Origin: Thermosinus carboxydivorans Nor1
GTDB lineage: Bacteria > Bacillota > Negativicutes > Sporomusales > Thermosinaceae
Length of the DNA stretch: 64,000 bases
Direction of reading: 5' to 3'
Assembly: GCF_000169155.1 (NCBI RefSeq)
Contig: NZ_AAWL01000010.1
Span: forward strand, 1 to 64,000
Shown here: positions 9,104 to 17,694 of the stretch, piece after piece
Numbering within the stretch: position 1 is the first letter of the stretch
Layout: each line of letters opens with the position of its first letter
Notes under the pieces: model-generated
The model's database searches: none
What the model saw: the letters and a program-made list of their open reading frames with translations, nothing else
What the model was told of the DNA's origin: nothing
Program-made: the position numbers and the translations under genes

Positions 9104-9158
9104 AGTATGAAGTGTGAAGCTTTATACCTCATACATCATACCTCATACTTTTTTTTAC
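9076..9158 (+). terminator. heptamer-repeat hairpin acting as rho-independent terminator
   Basis: GTATGAR heptamers on one arm (9089-9112) pair with an inverted set on the other arm (9127-9150) to give a 24-base stem with two mismatches and a 14-base loop. A run of eight T follows at 9149-9156. The shape is that of a strong intrinsic terminator built from a simple repeat. The 5' part lies inside the nucleotidyltransferase coding region and supplies its stop codon. Confidence 0.75.
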
Positions 9159-9254
9159 TTTGAGCAGGAATTGCTGCTTTGGCAGAGAACATGAATAAAA
9201 ATATTTAAATCGAACAAATTATTCGCTAGCTTTCCTGATAATGGAGGTGAAAAA

Positions 9255-10067
9255 ATGGAAAAAGTACGGAGAGTGGAACGGGTAGTGGCGCTCACCAAAT
9301 TGCTGGTCGACCGGCCGCACCACCTGTTTTCGCTTGGGTATTTCAGCGAACTTTTCGGCGCCGCCAAGTCCACCATCAGCGAAGATATACTCACCATTAA
9401 ACAAGCGCTGCAGAGCTTTGGGTTGGGAACGCTCGAAACAGTGAGTGGCGCTGCCGGCGGTGTGCGCTACCTGCCGCAGCAGGAGGCAGCCGCGATTAAC
9501 GGCCTGCTTACCGATCTGGCCGAACGGTTAAAGAGTGCCGACCGGATTATTCCCGGCGGTTTTTTGTATATGTCCGATATTTTGTTTGACAGCCAGCTGA
9601 TGCTGCAAATAGGCGAAGTGTTTATGACCCGTTTTCAGCATTTGGCGCCCGATTGTGTCATGACCGTGGAAACCAAAGGGATTCCCCTTGCTTTCGCTAC
9701 CGCCCGGGCGTTCCACGTACCGCTTGTCATTGTGCGGCGCGGCAGTAAAGTTACCGAGGGTCCGGCGGTTAGCATCAATTATGTGACCGGGTCGTCGCGG
9801 CGCATTCAGACGATGTCGCTGGCCAAGCGCGCCGTCCCGGCCGGGGCGCGGGTATTAATCATCGACGATTTCATGAAGGCCGGCGGGACGGCGCGCGGCC
9901 TTGTCGATCTGGCCCAGGAAGTGGGTGCCCGGGTCGTTGGCGTCGGTGTGCTGGTGGCTACGGCTGAGCCGCAGGAAAAACTGGTCGAAGACTATGTGGC
10001 CCTGCTTATCTTGCACGAGGTGGATGAGCATACTAAGAAAACAGATATCAGGCCGGCTCTGGTCTGA
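9255..10067 (+). CDS. purR: purine operon repressor PurR (Gram-positive type)
   Basis: This regulator of purine synthesis combines an N-terminal winged helix (about residues 1-75, with FSELFGAAKSTISEDILTIKQAL) and a phosphoribosyltransferase-like domain that senses PRPP. The PRPP loop reads VLIIDDFMKAGGTARGL near residue 205. Its 270 residues match Bacillus PurR. The ATG follows atggaggtgaaaa. A purR-to-glmU-to-prs order is conserved in Firmicutes; here ilvA has been inserted between purR and glmU. DNA targets would be PurBoxes upstream of pur genes, none of which lie in the window. Confidence 0.93.
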   Translation: MEKVRRVERVVALTKLLVDRPHHLFSLGYFSELFGAAKSTISEDILTIKQALQSFGLGTLETVSGAAGGVRYLPQQEAAAINGLLTDLAERLKSADRIIPGGFLYMSDILFDSQLMLQIGEVFMTRFQHLAPDCVMTVETKGIPLAFATARAFHVPLVIVRRGSKVTEGPAVSINYVTGSSRRIQTMSLAKRAVPAGARVLIIDDFMKAGGTARGLVDLAQEVGARVVGVGVLVATAEPQEKLVEDYVALLILHEVDEHTKKTDIRPALV

Positions 10068-10097
10068 TACGCAGGAAAAGCGGAGGCTTGACATATT

Positions 10098-11312
10098 ATG
10101 GACAATATTACTGTTACCCTTGATGATGTCAAAAAGGCTCAGGCTGCCCTTGCCGGCCTTGTTCACCACACCCCGCTCGACCGCAGCCACACCTTCAGTG
10201 CCATGGTTGGCTGCGAAGTATATTTGAAACTGGAAAACCTGCAAAAGACAGGTTCTTTCAAAATTCGCGGGGCCTATAACAAGATTCACTCGCTAACCGA
10301 CGACGAAAAGCGCCGGGGGGTAATCGCCGCGTCCGCCGGCAACCATGCCCAGGGAGTAGCGTTTGCCGCGCGGTTGGCCGGGATAAGAGCAACCATTGTC
10401 ATGCCGGAAGTAGCGCCGCTGGCGAAAATCATGGCGACCCGCGGCTACGGCGCGGAGGTGCTGCTCGCCGGCGCGGTTTACGACGAAGCATTCCAAAAAG
10501 CCAAACAGGTGCAGGCGGAAAAGGGCCAGACCTTTATTCACGCCTTTAACGATCCGGCCGTTATTGCCGGTCAGGGGACGGTGGGACTGGAAATCTTGCA
10601 CGACCTCGACGACGTGTCGGCCATCGTTGCCCCGATTGGCGGCGGCGGCCTCATTGCCGGCATTGCGGCCGCGGTCAAGGAACTGGCGCCCCATGTGAAA
10701 ATTTATGGGGTCCAGGCCCAGGGTGCGTCGGCGGTGTATATGTCGAAACAGGCCCATGAACTCAAGACCACTCCCGACGCCGTCACCATGGCCGACGGGA
10801 TCGCGGTCAAAGTACCGGGCGATCTTACCTTTGCCATTATTGACAAATATGTGGACGATGTGGTGGTCGTTGATGATGAGGCCACCGCCGGCGCAATTCT
10901 CATGCTGCTGGAGCGGGCCAAACTCATGGTCGAGGGCGCCGGGGCGGTAAGCCTGGCGGCCGTTCTCCACGGCAAAATTCCCGCCAAGGGCAAAGTGGCC
11001 TGCATTCTGTCCGGCGGCAATATCGACGTCAACTTCATCTCCCGCATTATTGAACGCGGCCTGGTAAAAGCCGGCCGCCGCGTAAAAATGACCACCCTGG
11101 TTCTCGACCGTCCCGGTGAGCTCCAGCGGCTGCTGGCCATAATCGCCAGGTCCCGGGCCAATGTCATCCATGTTTATCATGACCGGGTAGCGCGCAACGT
11201 ACCGCTCGGCCAGGCCGTCGTGGAGCTCAGCCTGGAAACGCGCGATGCCCTCCATACCGATGAAATCCTGGCGAACTTGCGCCGTGAAGGCTACACGGTT
11301 AACTTGCTCTAA
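10098..11312 (+). CDS. ilvA: threonine ammonia-lyase (catabolic-type, with ACT-like domain)
   Basis: This PLP enzyme deaminates L-threonine to 2-oxobutanoate, feeding isoleucine synthesis or threonine breakdown. The 404 residues split into the catalytic domain (KTGSFKIRGAYNKI with the PLP lysine near residue 56, SAGNHAQGVAFAA, the phosphate-binding PIGGGGLIAGIA) and a C-terminal ACT-like domain (about residues 325-404, DRPGELQRLLAIIARSRANV). This length and single short ACT domain match the short TdcB/IlvA type. The ribosome site is gcggaggc. It starts 30 bases after purR. Purine control is possible but not shown. Confidence 0.93.
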   Translation: MDNITVTLDDVKKAQAALAGLVHHTPLDRSHTFSAMVGCEVYLKLENLQKTGSFKIRGAYNKIHSLTDDEKRRGVIAASAGNHAQGVAFAARLAGIRATIVMPEVAPLAKIMATRGYGAEVLLAGAVYDEAFQKAKQVQAEKGQTFIHAFNDPAVIAGQGTVGLEILHDLDDVSAIVAPIGGGGLIAGIAAAVKELAPHVKIYGVQAQGASAVYMSKQAHELKTTPDAVTMADGIAVKVPGDLTFAIIDKYVDDVVVVDDEATAGAILMLLERAKLMVEGAGAVSLAAVLHGKIPAKGKVACILSGGNIDVNFISRIIERGLVKAGRRVKMTTLVLDRPGELQRLLAIIARSRANVIHVYHDRVARNVPLGQAVVELSLETRDALHTDEILANLRREGYTVNLL

Positions 11313-11416
11313 GTCGGCGTGAATAAACCGACTAATCAAAAGGTTAGGATATTTTTGTCCGGGAGAGGAATATAGCATACAGTGTCGAAAGGGAAAATGG
11401 TTGGAAAGCTAGCAAG

Positions 11417-11446
11417 TCTCGCCGGTTGAGAGGAATACTGACCGGC
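11417..11446 (+). promoter_or_regulatory. hairpin in the glmU leader
   Basis: The bases tcgccggt and accggcga flank a 14-base loop and end just before the caggaggt ribosome site of glmU. The 8-base stem could tune translation or mark a processed 5' end. No known riboswitch pattern was recognised, and no glmS-type ribozyme core is visible. Confidence 0.35.
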
Positions 11447-11464
11447 GAAAGCAGGAGGTACGGT

Positions 11465-12835
11465 ATGTCTGAACTAGCGGCGCTTGTGCTGGCGGCCGGC
11501 AAGGGCACGCGGATGAAATCAGCCCTGCCCAAGGTGCTGCACAAGGTGGGCGGTAAACCCATGGTGCAGCATGTGCTGGATGCGGCCCGCCAAGCGGGAG
11601 CGACCCGGAATATCGTCGTAATCGGCTTTGGTGCCGAAGCGGTGGCGGCCGAACTGGATGGCCAGGCGGAGTTTGTTGTCCAGGCCGAGCAATTAGGTAC
11701 CGGTCATGCCGTAATGCAGGCGGAAAGCAAGCTGGCCGACTTTCCGGGCACGGTCCTGGTGCTATGCGGCGATACACCTTTGCTTGAAGGCGAAATGCTG
11801 AAAGAACTGGTGGTCCAGCACCGCGCGCAGCAGGCTGCGGCGACCGTTTTGACGGCCCATATGCCCGATCCGACCGGTTACGGACGGGTTATCCGCAGCA
11901 CTGACGGGCAGGTGCTTAAGATTGTGGAGCAAAAAGATGCCAGTCCGGCTGAACGAGCGGTTAATGAAGTAAATACCGGTATTTATTGTTTTGAAGGGCC
12001 GGCGTTGTTTCGTGCCCTGCGGAGCGTGCGCCGCGATAACGCCCAAGGAGAATATTATCTTACTGATGTGATCGGCATCTTAGTAAACGAAGGCGCCAAA
12101 GTCTGGGCCCTGCCGGCGGCTGATTACCGGGCGACGCTGGGCATTAATTCACGCTTGCAATTGGCTGAGGCCGAACGGATCATCCGCCAGCGCAAGCTGA
12201 CGGCGCTGATGGAAAGCGGCGTTACCATCATGGACCCGGCCAGCACGTTTATCGACGCCGAGGTCCAAATCGCCCCGGATACCATTATTTATCCCTTTAC
12301 CTGGCTGGAAGGCCGGACGGTGATTGGCCAGGGCTGCGTTATCGGCCCCAGTACGCGTATCCAGGACACGACTGTTGGCGACAATGTCACCATCCACTTT
12401 ACTTATGCGCACGAGTGCCAAATCGGCGACGACGTGACGGTCGGTCCCTATGTCCATCTTCGGCCGGGTACGGTCCTGGCCAGGGGCGTCAAAATCGGCA
12501 ATTTTGTCGAAGTAAAGAATTCGCAGGTCGGGGAAAACAGCAAGATTCCCCACCTTAGCTATATTGGCGACACCGATATGGGGGCGCGGGTCAATATTGG
12601 TTCGGGTACGATTACCGTCAATTACGACGGTAAGCAAAAATACCGCACCACCATTGAGGATGATGCGTTTATCGGTTGCAACACCAATCTGGTGGCGCCG
12701 GTGACGGTAGGCTGCGGCGCCTATGTGGCTGCCGGCTCGACAATTACCAAGAATGTGCCGCCGTCCGCCCTGGGGGTGGCCCGCGCCCGGCAGACCAACA
12801 TCGAAGGATGGGCGGACAAGCACCGGAAAAAGTAA
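11465..12835 (+). CDS. glmU: bifunctional N-acetylglucosamine-1-phosphate uridyltransferase / glucosamine-1-phosphate acetyltransferase
   Basis: It catalyses the last two steps to UDP-GlcNAc for peptidoglycan and wall polymers. The 456 residues are typical. The pyrophosphorylase domain opens with [20 protein letters not shown] and includes LCGDTPLL and [10 protein letters not shown]. The C-terminal left-handed beta-helix begins near residue 250 ([18 protein letters not shown]) and ends with the acetyl-CoA region [20 protein letters not shown]. The ATG at 11465 is set by aggaggtacgg; the longer open frame from 11426 lacks a ribosome site. The next gene is prs. Confidence 0.96.
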   Translation: MSELAALVLAAGKGTRMKSALPKVLHKVGGKPMVQHVLDAARQAGATRNIVVIGFGAEAVAAELDGQAEFVVQAEQLGTGHAVMQAESKLADFPGTVLVLCGDTPLLEGEMLKELVVQHRAQQAAATVLTAHMPDPTGYGRVIRSTDGQVLKIVEQKDASPAERAVNEVNTGIYCFEGPALFRALRSVRRDNAQGEYYLTDVIGILVNEGAKVWALPAADYRATLGINSRLQLAEAERIIRQRKLTALMESGVTIMDPASTFIDAEVQIAPDTIIYPFTWLEGRTVIGQGCVIGPSTRIQDTTVGDNVTIHFTYAHECQIGDDVTVGPYVHLRPGTVLARGVKIGNFVEVKNSQVGENSKIPHLSYIGDTDMGARVNIGSGTITVNYDGKQKYRTTIEDDAFIGCNTNLVAPVTVGCGAYVAAGSTITKNVPPSALGVARARQTNIEGWADKHRKK

Positions 12836-12882
12836 CAGGCCGGGCGCTGTCGGCGCGGCTTGTATCTGGAGGTTTACGGACA

Positions 12883-13836
12883 ATGATGTTAGACGACGGT
12901 AAACGACTGCGCATTTTCACCGGCAACGCTAATCCCGCGTTGGCCGAAGAAATTGCGTCTTATCTCGGCCTGACGGTCGGCGACGCTTTCGTGGGTCGCT
13001 TTAACAACGGTGAAATTCAGGTGATCATTGATGAGAGTGTACGCGGCAAGGATGTTTTCATCGTCCAGCCGACCAGCCAGCCGGTAAACGACAACCTGAT
13101 GGAACTCTTAATCATGGTTGACGCTTTCAAGCGGGCCTCGGCCCGCCATATTACCGCCGTAATTCCCTATTACGGCTATGCGCGGCAGGACCGCAAGACG
13201 CGGGGCCGGGAACCCATTTCCGCTAAACTGATCGCCAATTTGCTGACAACGGCCGGGGTAACGCGCGTCGTTACCATGGATCTGCATGCCGGCCAAATTC
13301 AGGGTTTTTTCGACATCCCGGTCGACCATCTGCTCGGGGTGCCGATTTTGGCTGAATATATCGCCGCGAAAAAATTGGAAGACCTGATTGTCGTTTCCCC
13401 CGACCTGGGCGGCGTCACGCGGGCTCGGCAACTGGCCGACCGCCTGCATGCGCCCATTGCGATAATTGAAAAACGCCGCCCTGCGCCGGGTGTGGCCGAG
13501 GTAATGAACCTTATCGGCAGCGTTGAAGGCAAGACCGCGGTTATTATCGACGACATCGTCGACACGGCCGGGTCGCTGACCGAAGGCGCCCGGGCCCTGG
13601 CCCAGTTCGGCGCTAAGGAAGTTTACGCTTGCTGCACCCACCCGGTACTTAGTCCGCCGGCGATCGAGCGGGTGGAAAACTCCAATATTAAAGAACTTAT
13701 TGTCACCAACACCATCCCCGTTCCACCGGAGAAACGGACGCCGAAAATTAAGGTGTTGTCCGTCGCACCGCTGTTTGGTGAGGCCATCATCCGCATCTTC
13801 GGCGATCTGTCGGTGAGCAAGCTCTTTGACGATTAA
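12883..13836 (+). CDS. prs: ribose-phosphate pyrophosphokinase
   Basis: It makes PRPP from ribose 5-phosphate and ATP, for purine, pyrimidine, histidine and tryptophan synthesis. 317 residues of the class I enzyme. Visible features are [21 protein letters not shown], the metal-binding [16 protein letters not shown] and the PRPP loop [18 protein letters not shown]. The start ATG at 12883 (followed by a second ATG) has a tggaggt site 10 bases upstream. It forms the end of the purR-ilvA-glmU-prs unit and is followed by a strong terminator. Confidence 0.96.
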   Translation: MMLDDGKRLRIFTGNANPALAEEIASYLGLTVGDAFVGRFNNGEIQVIIDESVRGKDVFIVQPTSQPVNDNLMELLIMVDAFKRASARHITAVIPYYGYARQDRKTRGREPISAKLIANLLTTAGVTRVVTMDLHAGQIQGFFDIPVDHLLGVPILAEYIAAKKLEDLIVVSPDLGGVTRARQLADRLHAPIAIIEKRRPAPGVAEVMNLIGSVEGKTAVIIDDIVDTAGSLTEGARALAQFGAKEVYACCTHPVLSPPAIERVENSNIKELIVTNTIPVPPEKRTPKIKVLSVAPLFGEAIIRIFGDLSVSKLFDD

Positions 13837-13852
13837 ACAGCGACTGTTTAGT

Positions 13853-13890
13853 GAGATTGCCGGCTAAAGGAGCGGCAATCTCATTTTGTT
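13853..13890 (+). terminator. rho-independent terminator after prs
   Basis: The arms gagattgccg (13853-13862) and cggcaatctc (13873-13882) form a 10-base-pair stem and are followed by attttgtt. It closes the glmU-prs transcription unit. Confidence 0.8.
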
Positions 13891-13919
13891 ATAAAAAGCA
13901 AGTTTTAGTGGAAAATGGT

Positions 13920-14218
13920 AAATGGAAAGTGGAGGAAAACCACGGAGGACACGGAGAAAATTTGTTTAGCGCGATGAAAGCGCGTCTCCGTGGTCTACCC
14001 TGAAAATCGGTGACTTCAAAATAGGGAATATAGGGAACCGCAGAGGACGCGGAGGAATATTTTTTTACTTTAATCTTTAGCGCGATGAATATCGCGCCTC
14101 TGTGTTCTCCGTGGTTAAAATAATTTTTCATTATTTGTGGCGACATTTATTGGCATGATTATCTCTGCAGTTCGGATAATTACCGTTAACCCTTTGCGTC
14201 CTTCGTGGTTAATTCGCT
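13920..14218. repeat. composite palindromic repeat, longest copy (two tandem units plus hairpin module)
   Basis: This gene-free gap of about 390 bases is filled by the repeat. Unit one runs from aaccacggaggacacgga to the inverted tctccgtggt, around the core agcgcgatgaaagcgcg. Unit two repeats this with aaccgcagaggacgcgg, core agcgcgatgaatatcgcgc and return arm ctctgtgttctccgtggtt. The hairpin module (cattatttgtgg...ttggcatgattatct) and a further ctttgcgtccttcgtggtt arm follow. Peptides of the NHGEHRG type that can be translated from it are artefacts. Confidence 0.8.
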
Positions 14219-14233
14219 AGAGGAGGCGGCGCC

Positions 14234-14866
14234 ATGCGCATCGAGCAGGCCACGGCGGCGGATATACCGGCCATTGCCGCGATTTTTACCGAGTGCTTTA
14301 AAGAGAGCGTGCTTCATCACTGCGGCGGGCGTTTGCCGAAGCCGCAGGCGATGATCGATGTGTTTACTCTGGTGTATGACACCGAGCCGTCGGCGGCTTT
14401 TGTCGCCCGGGACGGGGGCGCCGTCGTGGGTTATTGCTTTGCGCCGGCCCGTTTATCCAGACTGTGGCGGCGCGCGGTATTGAGCGGAGCGCTTTTTCGC
14501 TGGGGGTGGCGGTGGGTCACGGGCCGCTATGGTTTCGGCCTGCATCCGTTTAAAATTATTGTGCTCAATAAACTGGCTTTTTTGCGTTCAGCGGTGGCGC
14601 CGGCCAAAGCGGCGGATGCCCGCATTCTGTCGATTGCCGTTACCAAGGCGTGTCGCGGCCGGGGTGTTGCCAGCGCCCTCATGGACGCGGCGCTCGCATA
14701 TTTTCGCTCCTGCCGGGTAAGAAGAGTGCGTCTTGAAGTCCGGCCGGACAACGCTCCGGCCATTCGCGTCTATGAAAAACATGGCTTTGTGCGGGGCGGC
14801 GTTACCTACGATTCGCAGGGGCCATGGCTCATCATGTTTAAGGAAATGGGGGCCGGAAATGTTTGA
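14234..14866 (+). CDS. GNAT-family N-acetyltransferase
   Basis: 210 residues with one GNAT fold. The acetyl-CoA-binding motif A reads LSIAVTKACRGRGVASALMDAAL near residue 138-160, followed by RLEVRPDNAPAIRVYEKHGFV typical of motif B. The substrate cannot be told. The gene has an agaggaggcgg ribosome site and overlaps the next gene, the polysaccharide deacetylase, by 8 bases, so the two are translationally coupled. This suggests a role in envelope or sugar modification, but that is only context. Confidence 0.85.
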   Translation: MRIEQATAADIPAIAAIFTECFKESVLHHCGGRLPKPQAMIDVFTLVYDTEPSAAFVARDGGAVVGYCFAPARLSRLWRRAVLSGALFRWGWRWVTGRYGFGLHPFKIIVLNKLAFLRSAVAPAKAADARILSIAVTKACRGRGVASALMDAALAYFRSCRVRRVRLEVRPDNAPAIRVYEKHGFVRGGVTYDSQGPWLIMFKEMGAGNV

Positions 14867-15689
14867 ACCTAAGCTGCGGCTGATTAGTATACTTGGACTG
14901 CTGACAACAGTGGTCGTCATCAGCCTGGTTCTCGACTACTTGCGGATTTTACGGCGGCCGGCGCGCCTGGGGCTGGGCGTGGCCATCCTGGGTATCATTG
15001 CCGGCTTTGTGTTTACGCTTAATGCCGTTTTGCCGGGAACGGACTTTTACGGGCCGGCTTTTTCCGAAGGCGATGTCACCCAGAAGCTGGTGGCCCTCAC
15101 TTTCGACGACGGCCCCTATCCGCCCTATACCGGCCAGATTTTGGACATACTAAAAGAATATCAGGTGCCGGCCACCTTTTTCGTCATCGGCAAAAATGCG
15201 GAAAAACACCCTGACCTGGTGAAACGGATCGTGGCGGAAGGGCATCAGCTTGGTAATCATACCTATAACCATATCGATCTTTTAAAGGCCGACCGGGAGA
15301 CGATTGCCGCCGAGGTTGACCGGACCAGCGCAGTGCTGGCGGCCATCACCGGCCAGGCGCCGCCGCGCATTGTCCGACCGCCTCATGGTTTTCGCGATGC
15401 CGTCGTGATGGACGTTATGGCTGAAAAGGGCCTTAAAGTGGTCGAATGGTCAGTCATGAGCCGCGATTGGACAAGTCCCGGAGTGGATGTTATTGTTGCC
15501 CGCACCGTCAGCAAAGTCAAAAACGGCTCCATCATCCTGCTTCATGACGGCGATGGCGTAGCGGCCAGTGCGTCTCGCGCTCAAACGGTGGAGGCGGTGC
15601 GCCACATTATCCGCGACCTGTCAGCCAAGGGCTACCGGTTTGTGACTGTCGACGAAATTCTGGCCAAAACGGAGGAAAAGAATCGATGA
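14859..15689 (+). CDS. polysaccharide deacetylase, membrane-anchored
   Basis: 276 residues. Two hydrophobic stretches (about residues 7-25 and 37-57) should anchor it in the membrane. A NodB homology domain follows: ALTFDDGPYPPYTG carries the catalytic Asp-Asp pair, and HTYNHIDL the metal-binding His pair, with PPHGFRDAVV and IILLHDGD as the later motifs. It would remove acetyl groups from peptidoglycan or another N-acetylated polymer outside the cell. It overlaps the GNAT gene at its start and pth by 4 bases (ATGA) at its end. Confidence 0.88.
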   Translation: MFEPKLRLISILGLLTTVVVISLVLDYLRILRRPARLGLGVAILGIIAGFVFTLNAVLPGTDFYGPAFSEGDVTQKLVALTFDDGPYPPYTGQILDILKEYQVPATFFVIGKNAEKHPDLVKRIVAEGHQLGNHTYNHIDLLKADRETIAAEVDRTSAVLAAITGQAPPRIVRPPHGFRDAVVMDVMAEKGLKVVEWSVMSRDWTSPGVDVIVARTVSKVKNGSIILLHDGDGVAASASRAQTVEAVRHIIRDLSAKGYRFVTVDEILAKTEEKNR

Positions 15690-16243
15690 AAGTAATTGTG
15701 GGCCTGGGTAACCCCGGCCGGGAGTACAGCGCTACCCGCCACAATGTCGGTTTTATGGTGGTCGACGAGCTGGCGCGCCGGTGGGGCGTCAGTGACTGGC
15801 GCCGCCGCCACGAGGCCGAGGTGGCCGAATACCGGGGCGCCGAAGCCGTGCTCCTGGTCAAACCGCAGACATACATGAATTTAAGCGGCCGCGCCGTGGG
15901 CGAGATTGCCCGCTGGTACAAACTGGCGGCCGAAGACATCATCGTTGTTTTCGACGACCTCGACCTGCCGGTGGGACGGCTGCGCCTGCGCATGAAGGGC
16001 TCAAGCGGCGGACACCGGGGGATTGAATCCATTCTGGCTCAGCTCGGCGCCGATACTTTTGCCCGTGTGCGGGTCGGCATCGGCCGGCCGCCGCAAGGGT
16101 GGGCGACGGCCGATTATGTCCTGAGCAAATTCACGCCGGACGAAGCGCCTTTGATCGAACAGGCCATTGTCCGCGCCGCCGATGCGGTGGAGACCATCCT
16201 CAAAGACGGACTGAACAAAGCGATGAATGCGTTTAACAAGTAG
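15686..16243 (+). CDS. pth: peptidyl-tRNA hydrolase
   Basis: It releases peptides from peptidyl-tRNA that drops off the ribosome. 185 residues, standard for bacterial Pth. GLGNPGREYSATRHNVGF includes the catalytic histidine, and KPQTYMNLSG and VFDDLDLPVGRLRLR are conserved. The start codon overlaps the deacetylase stop in an ATGA arrangement. The gene is followed at once by a radical SAM gene. Confidence 0.96.
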   Translation: MKVIVGLGNPGREYSATRHNVGFMVVDELARRWGVSDWRRRHEAEVAEYRGAEAVLLVKPQTYMNLSGRAVGEIARWYKLAAEDIIVVFDDLDLPVGRLRLRMKGSSGGHRGIESILAQLGADTFARVRVGIGRPPQGWATADYVLSKFTPDEAPLIEQAIVRAADAVETILKDGLNKAMNAFNK

Positions 16244-16249
16244 GTGAAA

Positions 16250-17503
16250 ATGATGGGTTTAGTTACCGCATTATACGCCGACTCTAGCGGCAATATCTTT
16301 GATGCCCCGGGCTATCAGGCCGTGGGGCGGTCGGGCTGCGCTACGGTCAGACTTAGTGCTGACGAAATGATTCCCCTCCCGAAAGGGGCTGAGCTCATGT
16401 TTTTGCCCGGCCGGACGGCCCTGGCCGCCCGCGAAAATAAGATCGAACCTCTTGCCGGGCCGCTCCTGGCGGTGGCCGCCATGCTGCCGGTCGGCTACAC
16501 TCGCACCTATCTGCCCGCTTTTCACCGGCAGGAGGGGGCGCCGCCGCTGCCCCTGTTCGGCTACACGGCCGTAGCTTTGTATAAGGACGAAATGTATGTG
16601 GCTGCCATGCAGAGCGCCGCCAACGATAAATGGGACCCGGCCCGCTACAATACTGCCGACCTGCCCCGCCGCATCGCGCGGGTGAAGAAGGACTTGCCCA
16701 ACAACCGCCTGGTGGAGCATTTGGCGCACTGCTCGCTCAAGTGGCATTGCTGCACGGCCCAAAACCTCTTTTACCGGCGGTGGGAGGCGGGGATCCCTGT
16801 GTCGCCGGTCTGCAATGCCAACTGCCTGGGCTGCATTTCCCTGCAGCCAGCCGAGTGCTGTCCCGCGCCGCAAAGCCGCATTGCCTTCCACCCGACGGCC
16901 GAAGAAGTGGCAGAGGTGGGCGTATATCACCTTTCCGGCGCTCCGGACGCCATCATCAGCTTCGGCCAGGGCTGTGAAGGCGAGCCGGCGCTGGCCGCCG
17001 GCACCATTGCCGCCGCGGTTCGCCGCATCCGGGCCCGGACCGGCCGGGGCATCATCAACATTAATACCAACGCCGGCTATACCGACGGCATTGCCCAAAT
17101 TGTCGACGCCGGCCTAAACAGCATGCGGGTAAGCATTATCAGCGCCCGCCCCGACGCTTACCAAGCCTATTACCGTGCCGGCTACCGCCTGGACGATGTG
17201 AAGGCGTCCATCCGTTACGCCAAAGCGAAAGGGGTATATGTCTCGCTGAATATGCTGCTCTTTCCTGGTTTTAATGATCGGCCGGAGGAGGCGGCGGCCT
17301 GGTTTGATTTTCTTGCGGAAACCGGGGTAGATATGGTGCAGCTGCGCAACCTCAATCTCGACCCTGATTTGTTCCTGACCGCCATGCCGCCATCATCTGC
17401 CGAGCCCATAGGCGTGCGCCCCTTCCTGGCCGAACTGGCGCACCGCTTTCCCCGCCTGCGCCTGGGCAGTTTTACCGAGTACAATTTTGCTAAACATAAA
17501 TAA
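16250..17503 (+). CDS. radical SAM protein of unknown function
   Basis: About 417 residues. The iron-sulfur signature is 'CNANCLGC' (C-x3-C-x2-C) near residue 187, followed by SFGQGCEGEP as the SAM-binding GGE-like element and a TIM-barrel part (RGIININTNAGYTDG, NSMRVSIISARPDAY, VSLNMLLFPGFND). Upstream of the cluster is a domain of about 180 residues with extra cysteines (CSLKWHCCTAQNLF) that is not a SPASM domain. Start choice is open: GTG 16244, ATG 16250 or ATG 16253 all lie beside an aggtga site. It follows pth with almost no gap. The reaction is unknown. Confidence 0.75.
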   Translation: MMGLVTALYADSSGNIFDAPGYQAVGRSGCATVRLSADEMIPLPKGAELMFLPGRTALAARENKIEPLAGPLLAVAAMLPVGYTRTYLPAFHRQEGAPPLPLFGYTAVALYKDEMYVAAMQSAANDKWDPARYNTADLPRRIARVKKDLPNNRLVEHLAHCSLKWHCCTAQNLFYRRWEAGIPVSPVCNANCLGCISLQPAECCPAPQSRIAFHPTAEEVAEVGVYHLSGAPDAIISFGQGCEGEPALAAGTIAAAVRRIRARTGRGIININTNAGYTDGIAQIVDAGLNSMRVSIISARPDAYQAYYRAGYRLDDVKASIRYAKAKGVYVSLNMLLFPGFNDRPEEAAAWFDFLAETGVDMVQLRNLNLDPDLFLTAMPPSSAEPIGVRPFLAELAHRFPRLRLGSFTEYNFAKHK

Positions 17504-17607
17504 AGCAAGAGGGCCAAGATTATTGTCAATGGCAAAATTATATAATGTAGTAAAAATTTTACAAATAATATATAATATAAAAATAATACCATGGTTAGCT
17601 TATATGG

Positions 17608-17636
17608 GAGTCTGATGGCAGAAGACTCCTTTTTGT
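17608..17636 (+). terminator. rho-independent terminator between the radical SAM gene and the glycosyltransferase
   Basis: Arms ggagtct (17608-17614) and agactcc (17624-17630) with a 9-base loop are followed by five T. The rest of the 190-base gap is very AT-rich, which fits a promoter for the next gene, but no clear -35/-10 pair with good spacing was found. Confidence 0.65.
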
Positions 17637-17694
17637 GCATTATAGAAGTTTGGCAATAATTAATGCATGAGGATAATCTTACGGGGGTGCCGAT

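Noticed and set aside
10293-11378. A 361-codon minus-strand open frame opposite ilvA
   Set aside because: It is a shadow frame, caused by the codon bias of ilvA, with no domain and no start signal.
13889-14146. An 85-codon minus-strand frame containing NHGEHRG
   Set aside because: The peptide is a translation of the composite palindromic repeat; such peptides appear in many genomes as spurious genes.
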